Below are positions 47,834 through 55,910 of a stretch of DNA of 64,000 nt, piece after piece. Where the stretch lies: contig CAILZB010000080.1 in assembly GCA_903838565.1 (NCBI GenBank), positions 41,711 through 105,710 of the forward strand. The letters run 5' to 3'. How positions within the stretch are numbered: the first letter of the stretch is position 1; each line of letters opens with the position of its first letter. Both the position numbers and the translations under genes were made by a program. The stretch is from an uncultured beta proteobacterium (GTDB taxonomy: Bacteria > Pseudomonadota > Gammaproteobacteria > Burkholderiales > Burkholderiaceae_C). Under the pieces are notes generated by a model that was not told the origin of the DNA, made no database searches, and saw nothing but the letters and a program-made list of their open reading frames with translations.

Positions 47834-48961
47834 ATGAACGAAACGACTATTTTTCAATCTCTCCACAGCCACGCCAAGAAAATGCGAATTCCCAATGTCT
47901 GGTTGGTGCTCAGCCTAAGTTGCACCTTACTGCCTGGTATTGCAGTAGCAGGATTCGATGAAGGGCTCGCGGCCTACGGTAAAAAGGACTTTGCCGCAGC
48001 GTTGCGCGAAATGAAGCCCCTTGCTATCCAAGGGCATGCCAGTGCCCAGTACAACCTCGCCGTGATGTACGACTTAGGTCAAGGGGTAGCCAAGGACGAA
48101 AAGGCAGCGGTGAAGTGGTACCGGCTCGCTGCCGGCCAAGGACATGCGCCGGCCCAGTGCAACCTCGGCCTGATGCACATCAATGGCCTAGGCTTAGCGC
48201 AGGACTACACGGAAGCGGGGCGGTGGTTCCGCCTTGCTGCCGACCAAGGGTATGCCAGTGCCCAGTACCACCTCGGCTGGTTGTACAAGAACGGCCAGGG
48301 CATAGTGCAGGACTACAAGGAAGCGGTTAAGTGGTATCGCCTTGCTGCCGACCAAGGGCAAACAAATGCCCAGTCCAACCTCGGCGCGATGTACGCCAGG
48401 GGACAAGGCGTAGCGAAGGACGACAGAGAAGCGGTAAAGTGGTATCTCCTTGCAGCCGACCAAGGGTATCCCATCGCCCAGGTTAACCTCGGTCTGATGT
48501 ACAAGAACGGCCAAGGCGTAGCACAAGACTACAAGGAAGCGGTAAAGTGGTACCGCCTTGGTGCCGACCAACGGTATGCCGCTGCCCAGTTCAACCTGGG
48601 CCGGATGTACGAGAATGGCCAAGGCGTAGCACAGGACTACCAGGAAACTGTAAAGTGGTATCGCCTTGCTGGCGACCAAGGGGATGCCATGGCGCAGAAC
48701 AACCTTGGCGTGATGTATGTCACCGGCCGGGGCGTTTCGAAAAGTCGCGTAGTTGCTTACGCACTTTTCAACCTATCAGCTACGGGTGATCCCTCTAGTG
48801 AAAACGATGCCACTGGCAATCGAACCCTTGTGGCTGAGTCGATGAACAACAGCGAGATCGAGGCGGCTCAAGAGCTCACTCGTGCTCTGACTCAACCTAA
48901 GAACTTTCTCAGCGCCCTTGATAAATATGGCAAACGACCGGCCATCAAAGAAAGGGCATAA
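47834..48961 (+). CDS. Secreted Sel1-like (TPR-type) repeat protein
   Basis: A 375-residue protein with seven complete 36-residue Sel1 repeats (units AQxNLGxMYxxGQGVAxDxxEAVKWYRLAADQGxxx) between about residues 73 and 325, preceded by a partial unit and followed by a short charged tail. The start at 47834 leaves a long charged N-region; the in-frame ATG at 47882 (MRIPNVWLVLSLSCTLLPGIAVAG) would give a classic signal peptide. Both predict export. Sel1 proteins act as protein-protein scaffolds. The repeats are also visible as 108-base DNA repeats. Cargo-type gene of the element with unknown partner. Confidence 0.85.
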   Translation: MNETTIFQSLHSHAKKMRIPNVWLVLSLSCTLLPGIAVAGFDEGLAAYGKKDFAAALREMKPLAIQGHASAQYNLAVMYDLGQGVAKDEKAAVKWYRLAAGQGHAPAQCNLGLMHINGLGLAQDYTEAGRWFRLAADQGYASAQYHLGWLYKNGQGIVQDYKEAVKWYRLAADQGQTNAQSNLGAMYARGQGVAKDDREAVKWYLLAADQGYPIAQVNLGLMYKNGQGVAQDYKEAVKWYRLGADQRYAAAQFNLGRMYENGQGVAQDYQETVKWYRLAGDQGDAMAQNNLGVMYVTGRGVSKSRVVAYALFNLSATGDPSSENDATGNRTLVAESMNNSEIEAAQELTRALTQPKNFLSALDKYGKRPAIKERA

Positions 48962-49154
48962 GCCAGGGCTGTCGTCGCCAGCGATGACGCTTGCGACGAA
49001 ACTACGGCGTGGGCATCCACAGACCCATAGCCAGATCGCTCGGCAAAGCTCCCCGGTGCGGTCTGGATCAATTCGATGGCCTCGATGTGCTGTCGAACCA
49101 CGATCCTTTGGTGTTCGTGGGAAGCCTCGACTATCGTGTCGTTCGGATGTCTGC

Positions 49155-49191
49155 CAGAACCATCACCGAGCGCAAGTCGGTGAAGGTTCTG
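49155..49191. repeat. Inverted repeat, 15-base arms with one mismatch
   Basis: CAGAACC-A-TCACCGA pairs with TCGGTGA-A-GGTTCTG around a seven-base loop; the two facing A residues are the only mismatch. Confidence 0.65.
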
Positions 49192-49256
49192 CTGCGACCC
49201 GTGCATGCGCTGCGTCCAGCCCAGGAGCGGGCTGAACGCCCGGTGCAGGAATACCG

Positions 49257-49319
49257 GTTCGACGACAGCCCTCGACACGTGGCTCGATGCGCCCCTGTTG
49301 TCGAGGGCTGTCGTCGAAC
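49257..49319. repeat. Perfect 21-bp inverted repeat with 21-base loop
   Basis: Arms 49257-49277 and 49299-49319 are exact reverse complements (core GACGACAGCCCTCGAC). This is the longest perfect stem in the window. Confidence 0.8.
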
Positions 49320-49467
49320 GACCTGACCGACGAATCGTCAGTCAGGCTGGTCGGGGGTCGTGGTGATGCGGCTTTCAGACCGCACCGGTGCTGGACGCAC
49401 CGGCTTCGTCGCCACTCACGGCTAGGGCCGTGCCCCCCGTCGGCTGGCGCCCGTCTTCGCCCCTTGC

Positions 49468-49595
49468 GGCGCGAGACTCCCAGCTTGCTGGGCCGCGCCG
49501 ATGCGTCCTCCCCTGGCGGGTAGGCCACTTGGCTTGGTCGTGCTGCCGCACGACTCTCCCTGAACGGTCGACCCAGAAGCTGGGAGTCTCGCGCC
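49468..49595. repeat. 19-bp perfect inverted repeat enclosing 90 bases
   Basis: GGCGCGAGACTCCCAGCTT at 49468-49486 and its reverse complement at 49577-49595. Pairing continues outward with gaps, so that about 49448-49486 matches 49577-49617. Confidence 0.7.
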
Positions 49596-49848
49596 CCTGC
49601 GGGGCTCCGACGGGCGCGGGCTTTGCCCCCACCAAACACCGCCGCTGGGGCGGCTGAAAAGCGTGGGCGCTTTTCTGTTTGGCGGCTCCCCCAGCCTTCG
49701 GTTCGACCCGTTTGGGCGGGTGCGACCTCAGGTGCTGCGCCGCGCAAGCGGCTTGCATCGCGGCCGATGCGCTGCGCGCAGACGGCGGCCGCGACCACCA
49801 ATGTGGCGGCCCTAAACGGCCCTGCCACGCCTTCATCGGCGGCCCAGG

Positions 49849-50463
49849 TCATCCGAACCCGAAGATGCGGTCGATGTGGGCTTCAATTTGGCGGCGTACC
49901 TTGCTGGTGAAATCGCTGCTCCCCATGGGATGAGCGAAGAGCGGGCGAAGTTCACTCACCAGCTTGTCAATCATTGTGGCGCTTGCCGTGTTGTTGCGCC
50001 GCTTGCACTCTTGCGCTAGATCCGTGGGTGAGGGCTCTGACCGCTTCGCCTCCAAAAGGTGCTTTAGCGTCCGAATGTTGCGCTTTATCGGTTGCTCCAG
50101 GTGGTTCACTAGATCGGCGCGGGCGGCGTCAATAGCTGCATCCTTTTCTCTCAAGCGTCTACGCAGCTCGAGTATGGACAGACCGGCACGATCACTTCGG
50201 TCTGCGTGAGAGGCATGCCACAGCAGCAGGTCTTCAATGAGCTTCGAGTCACGCTGCGCTGGCAGGCCGAAGTCCTTGGCTAGCTTACGTTCTTGCCGGA
50301 GCACTTCCCTGGCCTCTTCACGAAGGTAGATCTCGACGGGTCTACGGCTTGGCTGTCCTGGGTCAATCCCGCCGTCATTGCGCATGCGAATAACCCAGAA
50401 CTTCTTGCGCTCTGAGGATGTCATGGGCCTTTCGTTCAATCTGGGTCGACCGCGAGTTGCCAT
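49849..50463 (-). CDS. Basic DNA-binding-type protein of the element, function unknown
   Basis: A 204-residue protein. The ATG at 50463 has a near-perfect AAGGAGG ribosome binding site. The N-terminus is AT-hook-like (MATRGRPRLNERP) and is followed by RPVEIYLREEAREVLRQERK, which reads like a ribbon-helix-helix strand and helix. Residues about 85-130 are predicted coiled coil (ELRRRLREKDAAIDAARADLVNHLEQ). The gene is divergent from the coupling ATPase and borders the palindrome-rich region, so a relaxosome accessory or partition-like role is possible. I do not recognise a named family. Confidence 0.7.
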   Translation of the reverse strand: MATRGRPRLNERPMTSSERKKFWVIRMRNDGGIDPGQPSRRPVEIYLREEAREVLRQERKLAKDFGLPAQRDSKLIEDLLLWHASHADRSDRAGLSILELRRRLREKDAAIDAARADLVNHLEQPIKRNIRTLKHLLEAKRSEPSPTDLAQECKRRNNTASATMIDKLVSELRPLFAHPMGSSDFTSKVRRQIEAHIDRIFGFG

Positions 50464-50626
50464 TGGAACCTCCTTGGACAGGCTCAATGAATTATCGCAC
50501 CCCGAGCGTTAAACAGTTTGAAAGCAGGGGTGAACAGTTCGGACAGGCAGCGCTCATTTCAGTTCGAAATCAGTTCTATCCCGCAACCGCCAATCACCTT
50601 GGCAGATCAGGAAAAAGGGGTCAATC
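50464..50626. promoter_or_regulatory. Divergent promoter region for the DNA-binding gene and the conjugation/defence run
   Basis: These 163 bases must hold the promoter of the long + strand run. No clear -35/-10 pair is certain. AAGGGG precedes the GTG start at 50627. Confidence 0.35.
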
Positions 50627-52429
50627 GTGAACCAAACAAAATCATTCGTAACGCCACCATCGGGACAACAAGGAGTAATTGACTCCGCTCTCGAGTTGTT
50701 CTATGTAATGTGTCGAGATATCAAGTACCTGGCCCAAGCGGCCGTCACAGAACACTTGCCGTCCACCGCAAACTACTTGGCCGGCACACCTCCTGAAAAC
50801 TTCGGGTTGTTGGTCGGTTGCTTGTTAGCCGTCGGCCTGTTGGGCTTCAAAATGGCGCGTGTCAACAAGCCTGACGCGCAGTTGATCTCACCTGTGATCC
50901 GTATGGTGGGGTGGTGCATGCAATGGGGTGCTTTGATCCCGGGCATCGTGGTTCTGATCGCGACAGGACTTTTTGTTGGTGCATTTGGGTTCATAGATCG
51001 CACCGACTTGTTGGTCCAATACTTTCAGCGCCATGCTGACATGGCTGGCGTTGGCGCATTGCTCGGCTTGCTGTTGATCTCCTACCCGTGTCTGCGTGGC
51101 ATTCCGATGTGGGAAAGGGGTGCGGGGCTCCCCGACATCGAGGAGTTGGTAAAGCGGTTTAAGAAATTTCACGGCTATGACCCGCGCCCGTTCTTCAATC
51201 TCCAGAAGGGTTGCTTTGTCGGCAAGGACCTGGACGGAGAGCCCATCTATGTGCCGTGGCAAAAGCTGCGCGAGACACACGTCCAGGTGCTTGGCACCAC
51301 CGGTTGCGGCAAGGGCGTTCTGATGGTCATGATCGCCGTGCAGGCTGTTGCCGCCGGTGAGGCACTGGTCTGGTTCGATCCGAAATCAGATCGCTTTGCC
51401 CCGCGCTTGCTGCGGCAGGCTGCCTCGGACGCCAAGAGATCATTCGTTCTGTTAGACCTGAATCTGGGTCAGCCCCCTCAGTTCAGCTTGTTTGCCGGGG
51501 CAACCGAGTTTGAGATTCTGGACCTCTTCGTAGCAGGCCTGGATTTGCGCGGGAAGGGCACCGACGGCGACTATCACCGTGGTCGCGACGAAGACGCGGC
51601 GATGGTGGTGGCGACGATCGCCGTTACCAAGGACATTCGCTCGATCTCCGGATTGGTGGCGGCATGTGCTGGGAAGAAGGAGGTAACCGACGCAGAAAAC
51701 TTTTGGCGCCACCTGCGCAAGCTGGCTCGTCTCGATGTGATCGACACTGATGCTGGGGTTGACCTGGCCGCGCACATCGCCGCTGGCGGCGTGATTTATG
51801 TACGAGGTAGCGCGGACACAGAGGTAGTAAAGACCCTGCAAAAGATGGTCCTGGCGCGGGTCGCACAAATCATCAAGGCACGGCCTGAATCCGATGTGGA
51901 CAAACCGGTGTGCGTTGTTCTGGATGAATTGAAGCATTTGCTGTCGATGCCGGCAATCGTGTCACTGGGTGTGATTCGCTCCTTTGGCGCTCACTTTTTG
52001 CTGGCGCATCAGAGTCTTGGAGACCTGGATGGATGCGCCAGCATTCCGCCCGTCGAAGTGCGTGGTGCGGTGATCGACAACACAGCGATAAAGTTTGTTT
52101 ACCGCATCAATGATGGCGAGTACGCCGAATGGTTGTCGAAGGCCGCCGGTCGGCAGCGCACCTTTGTCGAGGCCACCACCAAGGGCGTCAGTGATGACAC
52201 GGGCCACGGTGGCTGGCGCGAGCAGCACATCCAATATCTCAATCCCGACTTGCTGACCCACCTGCCGCTGCCCAGCGATCGCTCTGGGCAGGCGAGCACC
52301 GGCGTCCTTCTTGGGTGGGGAAATGCCAAACTGTTCTATGTCGGCCCAATGGTTGCAACTGGCAATGCGCCCGTCCCCATTGAGGTGACGAAGGCTGGGC
52401 CAGTGAACGGACTGGAGGCACCAATATGA
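50627..52429 (+). CDS. VirD4/TraD-like conjugative coupling ATPase
   Basis: A 600-residue ATPase of the type IV coupling-protein class. Hydrophobic segments at about residues 58-76, 100-122 and 140-155 anchor it in the inner membrane. Walker A is LGTTGCGKG at 222-230 and Walker B is VCVVLDELKHLL at about 428-439; SDTE-like and ELKHL features match DNA pumps. The P-loop ends GKG rather than GKS/GKT, so the Ser/Thr that holds magnesium is missing. Start is GTG with AAGGGG upstream. Coupling proteins carry the relaxase-DNA complex to a secretion channel, but no relaxase or channel genes are in view. It overlaps the next gene by four bases. Confidence 0.82.
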   Translation: MNQTKSFVTPPSGQQGVIDSALELFYVMCRDIKYLAQAAVTEHLPSTANYLAGTPPENFGLLVGCLLAVGLLGFKMARVNKPDAQLISPVIRMVGWCMQWGALIPGIVVLIATGLFVGAFGFIDRTDLLVQYFQRHADMAGVGALLGLLLISYPCLRGIPMWERGAGLPDIEELVKRFKKFHGYDPRPFFNLQKGCFVGKDLDGEPIYVPWQKLRETHVQVLGTTGCGKGVLMVMIAVQAVAAGEALVWFDPKSDRFAPRLLRQAASDAKRSFVLLDLNLGQPPQFSLFAGATEFEILDLFVAGLDLRGKGTDGDYHRGRDEDAAMVVATIAVTKDIRSISGLVAACAGKKEVTDAENFWRHLRKLARLDVIDTDAGVDLAAHIAAGGVIYVRGSADTEVVKTLQKMVLARVAQIIKARPESDVDKPVCVVLDELKHLLSMPAIVSLGVIRSFGAHFLLAHQSLGDLDGCASIPPVEVRGAVIDNTAIKFVYRINDGEYAEWLSKAAGRQRTFVEATTKGVSDDTGHGGWREQHIQYLNPDLLTHLPLPSDRSGQASTGVLLGWGNAKLFYVGPMVATGNAPVPIEVTKAGPVNGLEAPI

Positions 52430-53199
52430 TCGCCGCCACGACGAACCTCCTGTCGGCACCAGCAGCCCGCCGAGCCCGTAGCGAGCAGAAGAGGGTAGCT
52501 GTGCTGCGGTTCTTGCGTCAGGAGATTTGGTCGTCCCAGGACGTGCTTGGCGCGCTCATGGGCCTTGAAAGCCGCACATCTGCTCACAAAGCGCTGACCC
52601 GCATGGAAACTGAAGAACTGTTGCGGCGGCACACGGTGATGGGTTTGGGGGGAGGCCGTCTCACCTTGTGGGGCATCACGGCTCATGGTCAGGCAATGGC
52701 TTTTGATCCGGCAACTGAGATGCCACTCACGGCTTACTTCGAGCCGGGAAAGGTCGCGGAGCCGACGATCAAACATGGACTGGACGTTCAGCGGTTGCGG
52801 GTCTACGGCGAACGCGCAGGCTGGCGCGACTGGGTCAACGGCGACCGTTTGCCTGATCTCCTATTGGGAGGCAAGCGACCCGACGCCATCGCAGTCTCAC
52901 CAGCAGGCCAGAAGACAGCCTTGGAGATTGAGCGAACGATCAAGACGACCAAGCGGTACGAGCAAATTCTGGCGAGCTATTTGATGGCACTAAAGGCAGA
53001 ACAAGTCCAACAGGTTCTCTGGCTGTCTCCAACAACAGATCTCGCGGCGCGATTGCGTGCGGTAATTTTCGGAATAAAAGCGGTGACAGTTCAAAAACAA
53101 CGCTTCACGATCGATCCAAAAAAACACCACTCACGATTGGGATTTCTTAGCTATCGAGAGTGGGAGGACGGCATTGATGTGCCTGGAGAACGCTCATGA
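52426..53199 (+). CDS. Replication-relaxation / MobC-like protein
   Basis: A 257-residue protein. The N-terminal part looks like a winged helix (KRVAVLRFLRQEIWSSQDVLGALMGLESRTSAHKALTRMETEELLRRH). The C-terminal part contains RLPDLLLGGKRPDAI and TALEIERTIKTTKRYEQILASYL, the conserved core of the replication-relaxation family, and could be a PD-(D/E)XK-like fold with the acidic and lysine residues in place. Such proteins are found beside mobilisation genes on plasmids and are sometimes called MobC. It overlaps its neighbours on both sides by four bases. Confidence 0.7.
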   Translation: MIAATTNLLSAPAARRARSEQKRVAVLRFLRQEIWSSQDVLGALMGLESRTSAHKALTRMETEELLRRHTVMGLGGGRLTLWGITAHGQAMAFDPATEMPLTAYFEPGKVAEPTIKHGLDVQRLRVYGERAGWRDWVNGDRLPDLLLGGKRPDAIAVSPAGQKTALEIERTIKTTKRYEQILASYLMALKAEQVQQVLWLSPTTDLAARLRAVIFGIKAVTVQKQRFTIDPKKHHSRLGFLSYREWEDGIDVPGERS

Positions 53200-53597
53200 A
53201 CGAAAAAAATTCAGCGTCACATTTCATCGACAAGAACCCAACCAACAAGGAGAACCGCATGTCAGTCAGCGAACCATCAAATTATTACCACGCAGAACTC
53301 AAGGACGAAATTCGCACGGAGGTAAACGAGCTGTTGAAGAAGATTATAGGTATCTATATCGAAGGTTGTGTCTTTGACCGCCTGCGTTCGGCTGCAAGTG
53401 AATTTGCGGCTGGTAAGCGTCAGCTCATCGCAGTCGAGATCGGTCCTATTCGGTCGCATCCTGGCCCAGTTCTCTTAATTCGACTTGAAATTAGTGACTT
53501 CATTGTGACTAGCACTGGTCCCGATACCAGCGTTCTCGAGACTGGCAATCCACACCAGTCGCAATCTGATTTCAACAAACCATCGGAGGCCACATGA
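53196..53597 (+). CDS. Hypothetical protein in the conjugation/replication run
   Basis: A 133-residue protein without a recognised domain. It overlaps the previous stop by four bases and has GGAG upstream of 53196. A second in-frame ATG at 53259 has AAGGAG six bases upstream and would give 112 residues. The central region VNELLKKIIGIYIEGCVFDRLRSAASEF looks helical, and the C-terminal half has strands (QLIAVEIGPIRSHPGPVLLIRLEIS). G+C content is lower than the core chromosome. Confidence 0.6.
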   Translation: MNEKNSASHFIDKNPTNKENRMSVSEPSNYYHAELKDEIRTEVNELLKKIIGIYIEGCVFDRLRSAASEFAAGKRQLIAVEIGPIRSHPGPVLLIRLEISDFIVTSTGPDTSVLETGNPHQSQSDFNKPSEAT

Positions 53598-53839
53598 AGG
53601 ACGAGCGTGCACTTGATTGGCTGGCTGACACGGCTTTGACAGCGATTGGACAACATTCACGGATGGAAAAATCGTGGATTGATGACAAGCGCTATGAGTT
53701 GGCCGGGCTGAGTCGGCTGAAGGTTCTTCATTGGATTGTGACGGGACTTGACGGGAGAAATCTCCGCATCGTCGCGGGGCACCTAGATGTGAACGTGCAG
53801 GACCTGGGAGCGGTCCGACGTGTTCTGTCAAAAATATAG
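53594..53839 (+). CDS. Small hypothetical protein
   Basis: An 81-residue protein overlapping the previous gene by four bases, with GGAGG upstream. LHWIVTGLDGRNLRIVAGHLDVNVQDLGAVRRVLS may be a small helix-turn-helix-like segment, but I cannot assign a family. The position just before an AlpA-like gene is compatible with a regulatory role. Confidence 0.55.
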   Translation: MKDERALDWLADTALTAIGQHSRMEKSWIDDKRYELAGLSRLKVLHWIVTGLDGRNLRIVAGHLDVNVQDLGAVRRVLSKI

Positions 53840-53861
53840 CAATATTTAGGGAGATCGATTA

Positions 53862-54119
53862 ATGTTAATAGCAAAACACGGCACTGTGCAGAATTCGGAA
53901 CATCAAATTCCGTCAGGACCGCGCTATGCGCGAGCCAAGGGTGCATGCATTCATTTTCAGATTGCGCGCTCCACGCTTTGGCTGTGGGTGAAAGCGCGCC
54001 CCGGATTTCCGAAGCCACTCAAGGCCGGCCTGAAGGTGACGCTTTTTGACCTCCACGCGATCGAGGCGTTCTTGCGGTCTGATGCTGCAGTCGGAGGCAA
54101 AAATGACAAGCCCTATTGA
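53862..54119 (+). CDS. AlpA-like transcriptional regulator
   Basis: An 85-residue protein with an AlpA/MerR-like winged helix: ACIHFQIARSTLWLWVKARPGFPKPLKAGLKVTLFDLHAIEAFL at residues about 28-71. In phage and islands such proteins activate excision or operon expression. GGGAG lies upstream of the ATG. The 3' end overlaps the primase-like gene by 17 bases. It may control the run it sits in. Confidence 0.72.
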   Translation: MLIAKHGTVQNSEHQIPSGPRYARAKGACIHFQIARSTLWLWVKARPGFPKPLKAGLKVTLFDLHAIEAFLRSDAAVGGKNDKPY

Positions 54120-54516
54120 CGTGGTGGCGCGACATCTCGATGGTGTTGTCAGCAAGGGAAAAACCCTAAAGGCTCGATGTCCGGCGCATGAAGACAAAAC
54201 GCCTTCGTTGAGCGTGAGCGAGGGGGAAGACGGGCGAGTTTTACTTCATTGCTTTGGCGGCTGTTCGGCAGAGGCGGTCGTCGCAGCGATGGGTTTGAAG
54301 ATGTCAGACCTGTTCATTGCTGACGCAAACAGGCAGCGGACACAAAAAGTCCCCGGCGCAACTTTCCGGGAATTGAATGCGGCAGCTGACCGTGAGCGGC
54401 AGATTCTCTACTTCGTCAAAGCCGATCAAAAGGCAGGCAGGGTAGTGTCTCAAGCTGACTTGGAGCGCGCCAATTTGGCGCTCAGTCGGATTTCAAAAGT
54501 GGGGCGAATTCTATGA
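54103..54516 (+). CDS. CHC2 zinc-finger primase-type protein
   Basis: A 137-residue protein with a DnaG-like zinc ribbon: Cys26, His29, Cys50 and Cys54 in CPAHEDKTPSLSVSEGEDGRVLLHCFGGC. The catalytic TOPRIM domain of a full primase is absent, so it is either a stand-alone zinc-binding module or a primase fragment working with the following ATPase. The ATG at 54103 has GGAGG five bases upstream. It overlaps the RepA-like gene by four bases. Confidence 0.8.
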   Translation: MTSPIDVVARHLDGVVSKGKTLKARCPAHEDKTPSLSVSEGEDGRVLLHCFGGCSAEAVVAAMGLKMSDLFIADANRQRTQKVPGATFRELNAAADRERQILYFVKADQKAGRVVSQADLERANLALSRISKVGRIL

Positions 54517-55631
54517 ACGACAGCGAATCGGTCTGGGGGGCCGTCGACGCTGCGATATCTGCCGGCGAACTTAAAGCTACCAGCGAGCGTCGCTACGTTC
54601 AACTGGAGCAGGCCAGCGGCTTGAAGATATTGCCGATTCGGTGGCTTTGGCCGGGCTGGTTGGCCCGAGGAAAGTTGCAAATATTGGCGGGATCTCCAGG
54701 TACATGCAAAACTACCATCGCCATGTCTTTGGCCGCAACCGTAAGCAGTGCCGGGTGCTTTCCCTGCGGTTCACAGGCCACACTTGGAAATGTGTTGGTC
54801 TGGACCGGTGAAGATGATCCGGCGGACACCCTCGCACCGCGTCTTGTTGCGTCGGGAGCTGACCTAGCCAATGTGTTCTTTATTCGGGGCACTGTTGATG
54901 GTGGTGAGCAACGTAGCTTTGACCCTGGCCGGGATATTGGGCTCTTGGTCGAAGAAGCAAAACGCATTGGAAATGTCCAGCTCTTGATTGTGGATCCAGT
55001 TGTCAGTGCCATCATGGGGGACGGTCACAAAGCCAACGATGTGCGCAGAGGGTTGCAACCTTTGGTGGATTTGGCTCTCATCATTGATTGCGCCGTCCTT
55101 GGCATTACCCATTTTTCCAAGGGGTCTTCGGGACGTGATCCGCTCGAAAGAGTGATGGGATCGCAAGCCTTTGGTGCCCTTGCGAGAGTCGTGCTTGTTG
55201 CTGCCAAAGAATCCAGTTCGGTCGAGGGAGCGCCGCAACGGCGGTTTGTGGCGCGTGCCAAATCAAATATTGGCCCCGATGGTGATGGATTCGATTGCCA
55301 ACTGCTTGAAACCACACTCGAATTGCATCAAGGTGTGGTGGCCACTTATATTGCGTGGCGAGGTGCGATCCAAGGTTCCGCCCGCGAGCTGCTGGAAGCT
55401 GTGGAGATGGACGAGGCTACTGGCGCGGATAGCACGGAGCGAAATGATGCCAAGTTGTTCTTGAGGGGCATTCTTGCGGATGGGCCTCTTTCGGTCAGGA
55501 TCATCAAGGCGGACTCTACGGGTGCCGGGTATGCCTGGCGGACGATTGAACGCGCCAAAAAGGATGCGGGTGTAGAGGCGAGGAAACTTGGCTTAAAGGA
55601 CGGTTGGGTGTGGGCGCTCCCCCCTGAGTGA
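54513..55631 (+). CDS. RepA-like AAA ATPase / replicative helicase type protein
   Basis: A 372-residue RecA-fold ATPase of the plasmid RepA (AAA_25) type. Walker A is LAGSPGTCKTTIAM at residues 59-71, Walker B is VQLLIVDPVVSAIMGDG, and LALIIDCAVLGITHFSKGSSGRDPLERVMGSQAFGALAR is the typical downstream region. Cys65 stands where nearly all P-loops have Gly just before Lys66; the TGC codon differs by one base from GGC. The C-terminal part may be a winged helix. With the zinc-finger gene it probably forms a small replication module. The next gene starts 6 bases later. Confidence 0.82.
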   Translation: MNDSESVWGAVDAAISAGELKATSERRYVQLEQASGLKILPIRWLWPGWLARGKLQILAGSPGTCKTTIAMSLAATVSSAGCFPCGSQATLGNVLVWTGEDDPADTLAPRLVASGADLANVFFIRGTVDGGEQRSFDPGRDIGLLVEEAKRIGNVQLLIVDPVVSAIMGDGHKANDVRRGLQPLVDLALIIDCAVLGITHFSKGSSGRDPLERVMGSQAFGALARVVLVAAKESSSVEGAPQRRFVARAKSNIGPDGDGFDCQLLETTLELHQGVVATYIAWRGAIQGSARELLEAVEMDEATGADSTERNDAKLFLRGILADGPLSVRIIKADSTGAGYAWRTIERAKKDAGVEARKLGLKDGWVWALPPE

Positions 55632-55637
55632 TATTGC

Positions 55638-55910
55638 ATGGCAACGCCAAGACCGCCACCAAGACCCCAACACCGTCACGAATATGCCTGGCGGACTTCG
55701 GAATTTGATGGCGGCCTTCAAGAATTTTGCACTAAGTGCGATTTGCCCCTGTCTGCTGGCCATAGACTCGTCGCTGGTCAAGCCCCTACCTATAAACTAG
55801 GCGCCATGACCTCAATGCACGAAATCCATACCGAAAGCCACGAAACGGCGGTAGCAGCGTACTTGAAGTGCACGGTCGACGTGATTTTGCACCGGCGCGC
55901 TACCACATGA
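55638..55910 (+). CDS. Small CxxC protein at the head of the restriction-like cassette
   Basis: A 90-residue protein. Residues 11-43 have HRHEYAWRTSEFDGGLQEF followed by CTKCDLPL and a later His, which could be a zinc-binding knuckle. The rest has no recognised domain. It starts 6 bases after the RepA-like gene, and its stop overlaps the methyltransferase start by four bases (ATGA), which supports real translation. A TATAAA hexamer at 55791 lies inside it and could serve an internal promoter, but no good -35 was found. Confidence 0.5.
   Translation: MATPRPPPRPQHRHEYAWRTSEFDGGLQEFCTKCDLPLSAGHRLVAGQAPTYKLGAMTSMHEIHTESHETAVAAYLKCTVDVILHRRATT

Larger units (their letters stand above)
48962..49848. 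other. 887-base non-coding region rich in inverted repeats; candidate oriT or other cis-acting region
   Basis: No supported gene lies here; open frames on both strands are Arg/Ala/Pro/Ser-rich without domains. Instead a chain of palindromes is present: arms 49155-49169/49177-49191, a perfect 21-bp pair 49257-49277/49299-49319, 49322-49346, the 10-bp palindrome GCACCGGTGC at 49382-49391, a 19-bp pair 49468-49486/49577-49595 that extends imperfectly to about 40 bases, and 49656-49675. It borders a DNA-binding-protein gene and a coupling-protein gene, as origins of transfer often do. Confidence 0.5.

Noticed and set aside
48048..48720. 108-base tandem DNA repeats
   Set aside because: They encode the Sel1 repeats; no spacer structure.
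49163..49852. Open frame of 229 codons on the minus strand overlapping the preceding stop by four bases
   Set aside because: The product is Arg/Ala/Pro-rich low complexity with no domain, and the DNA is dominated by palindromes; the overlap looks accidental.
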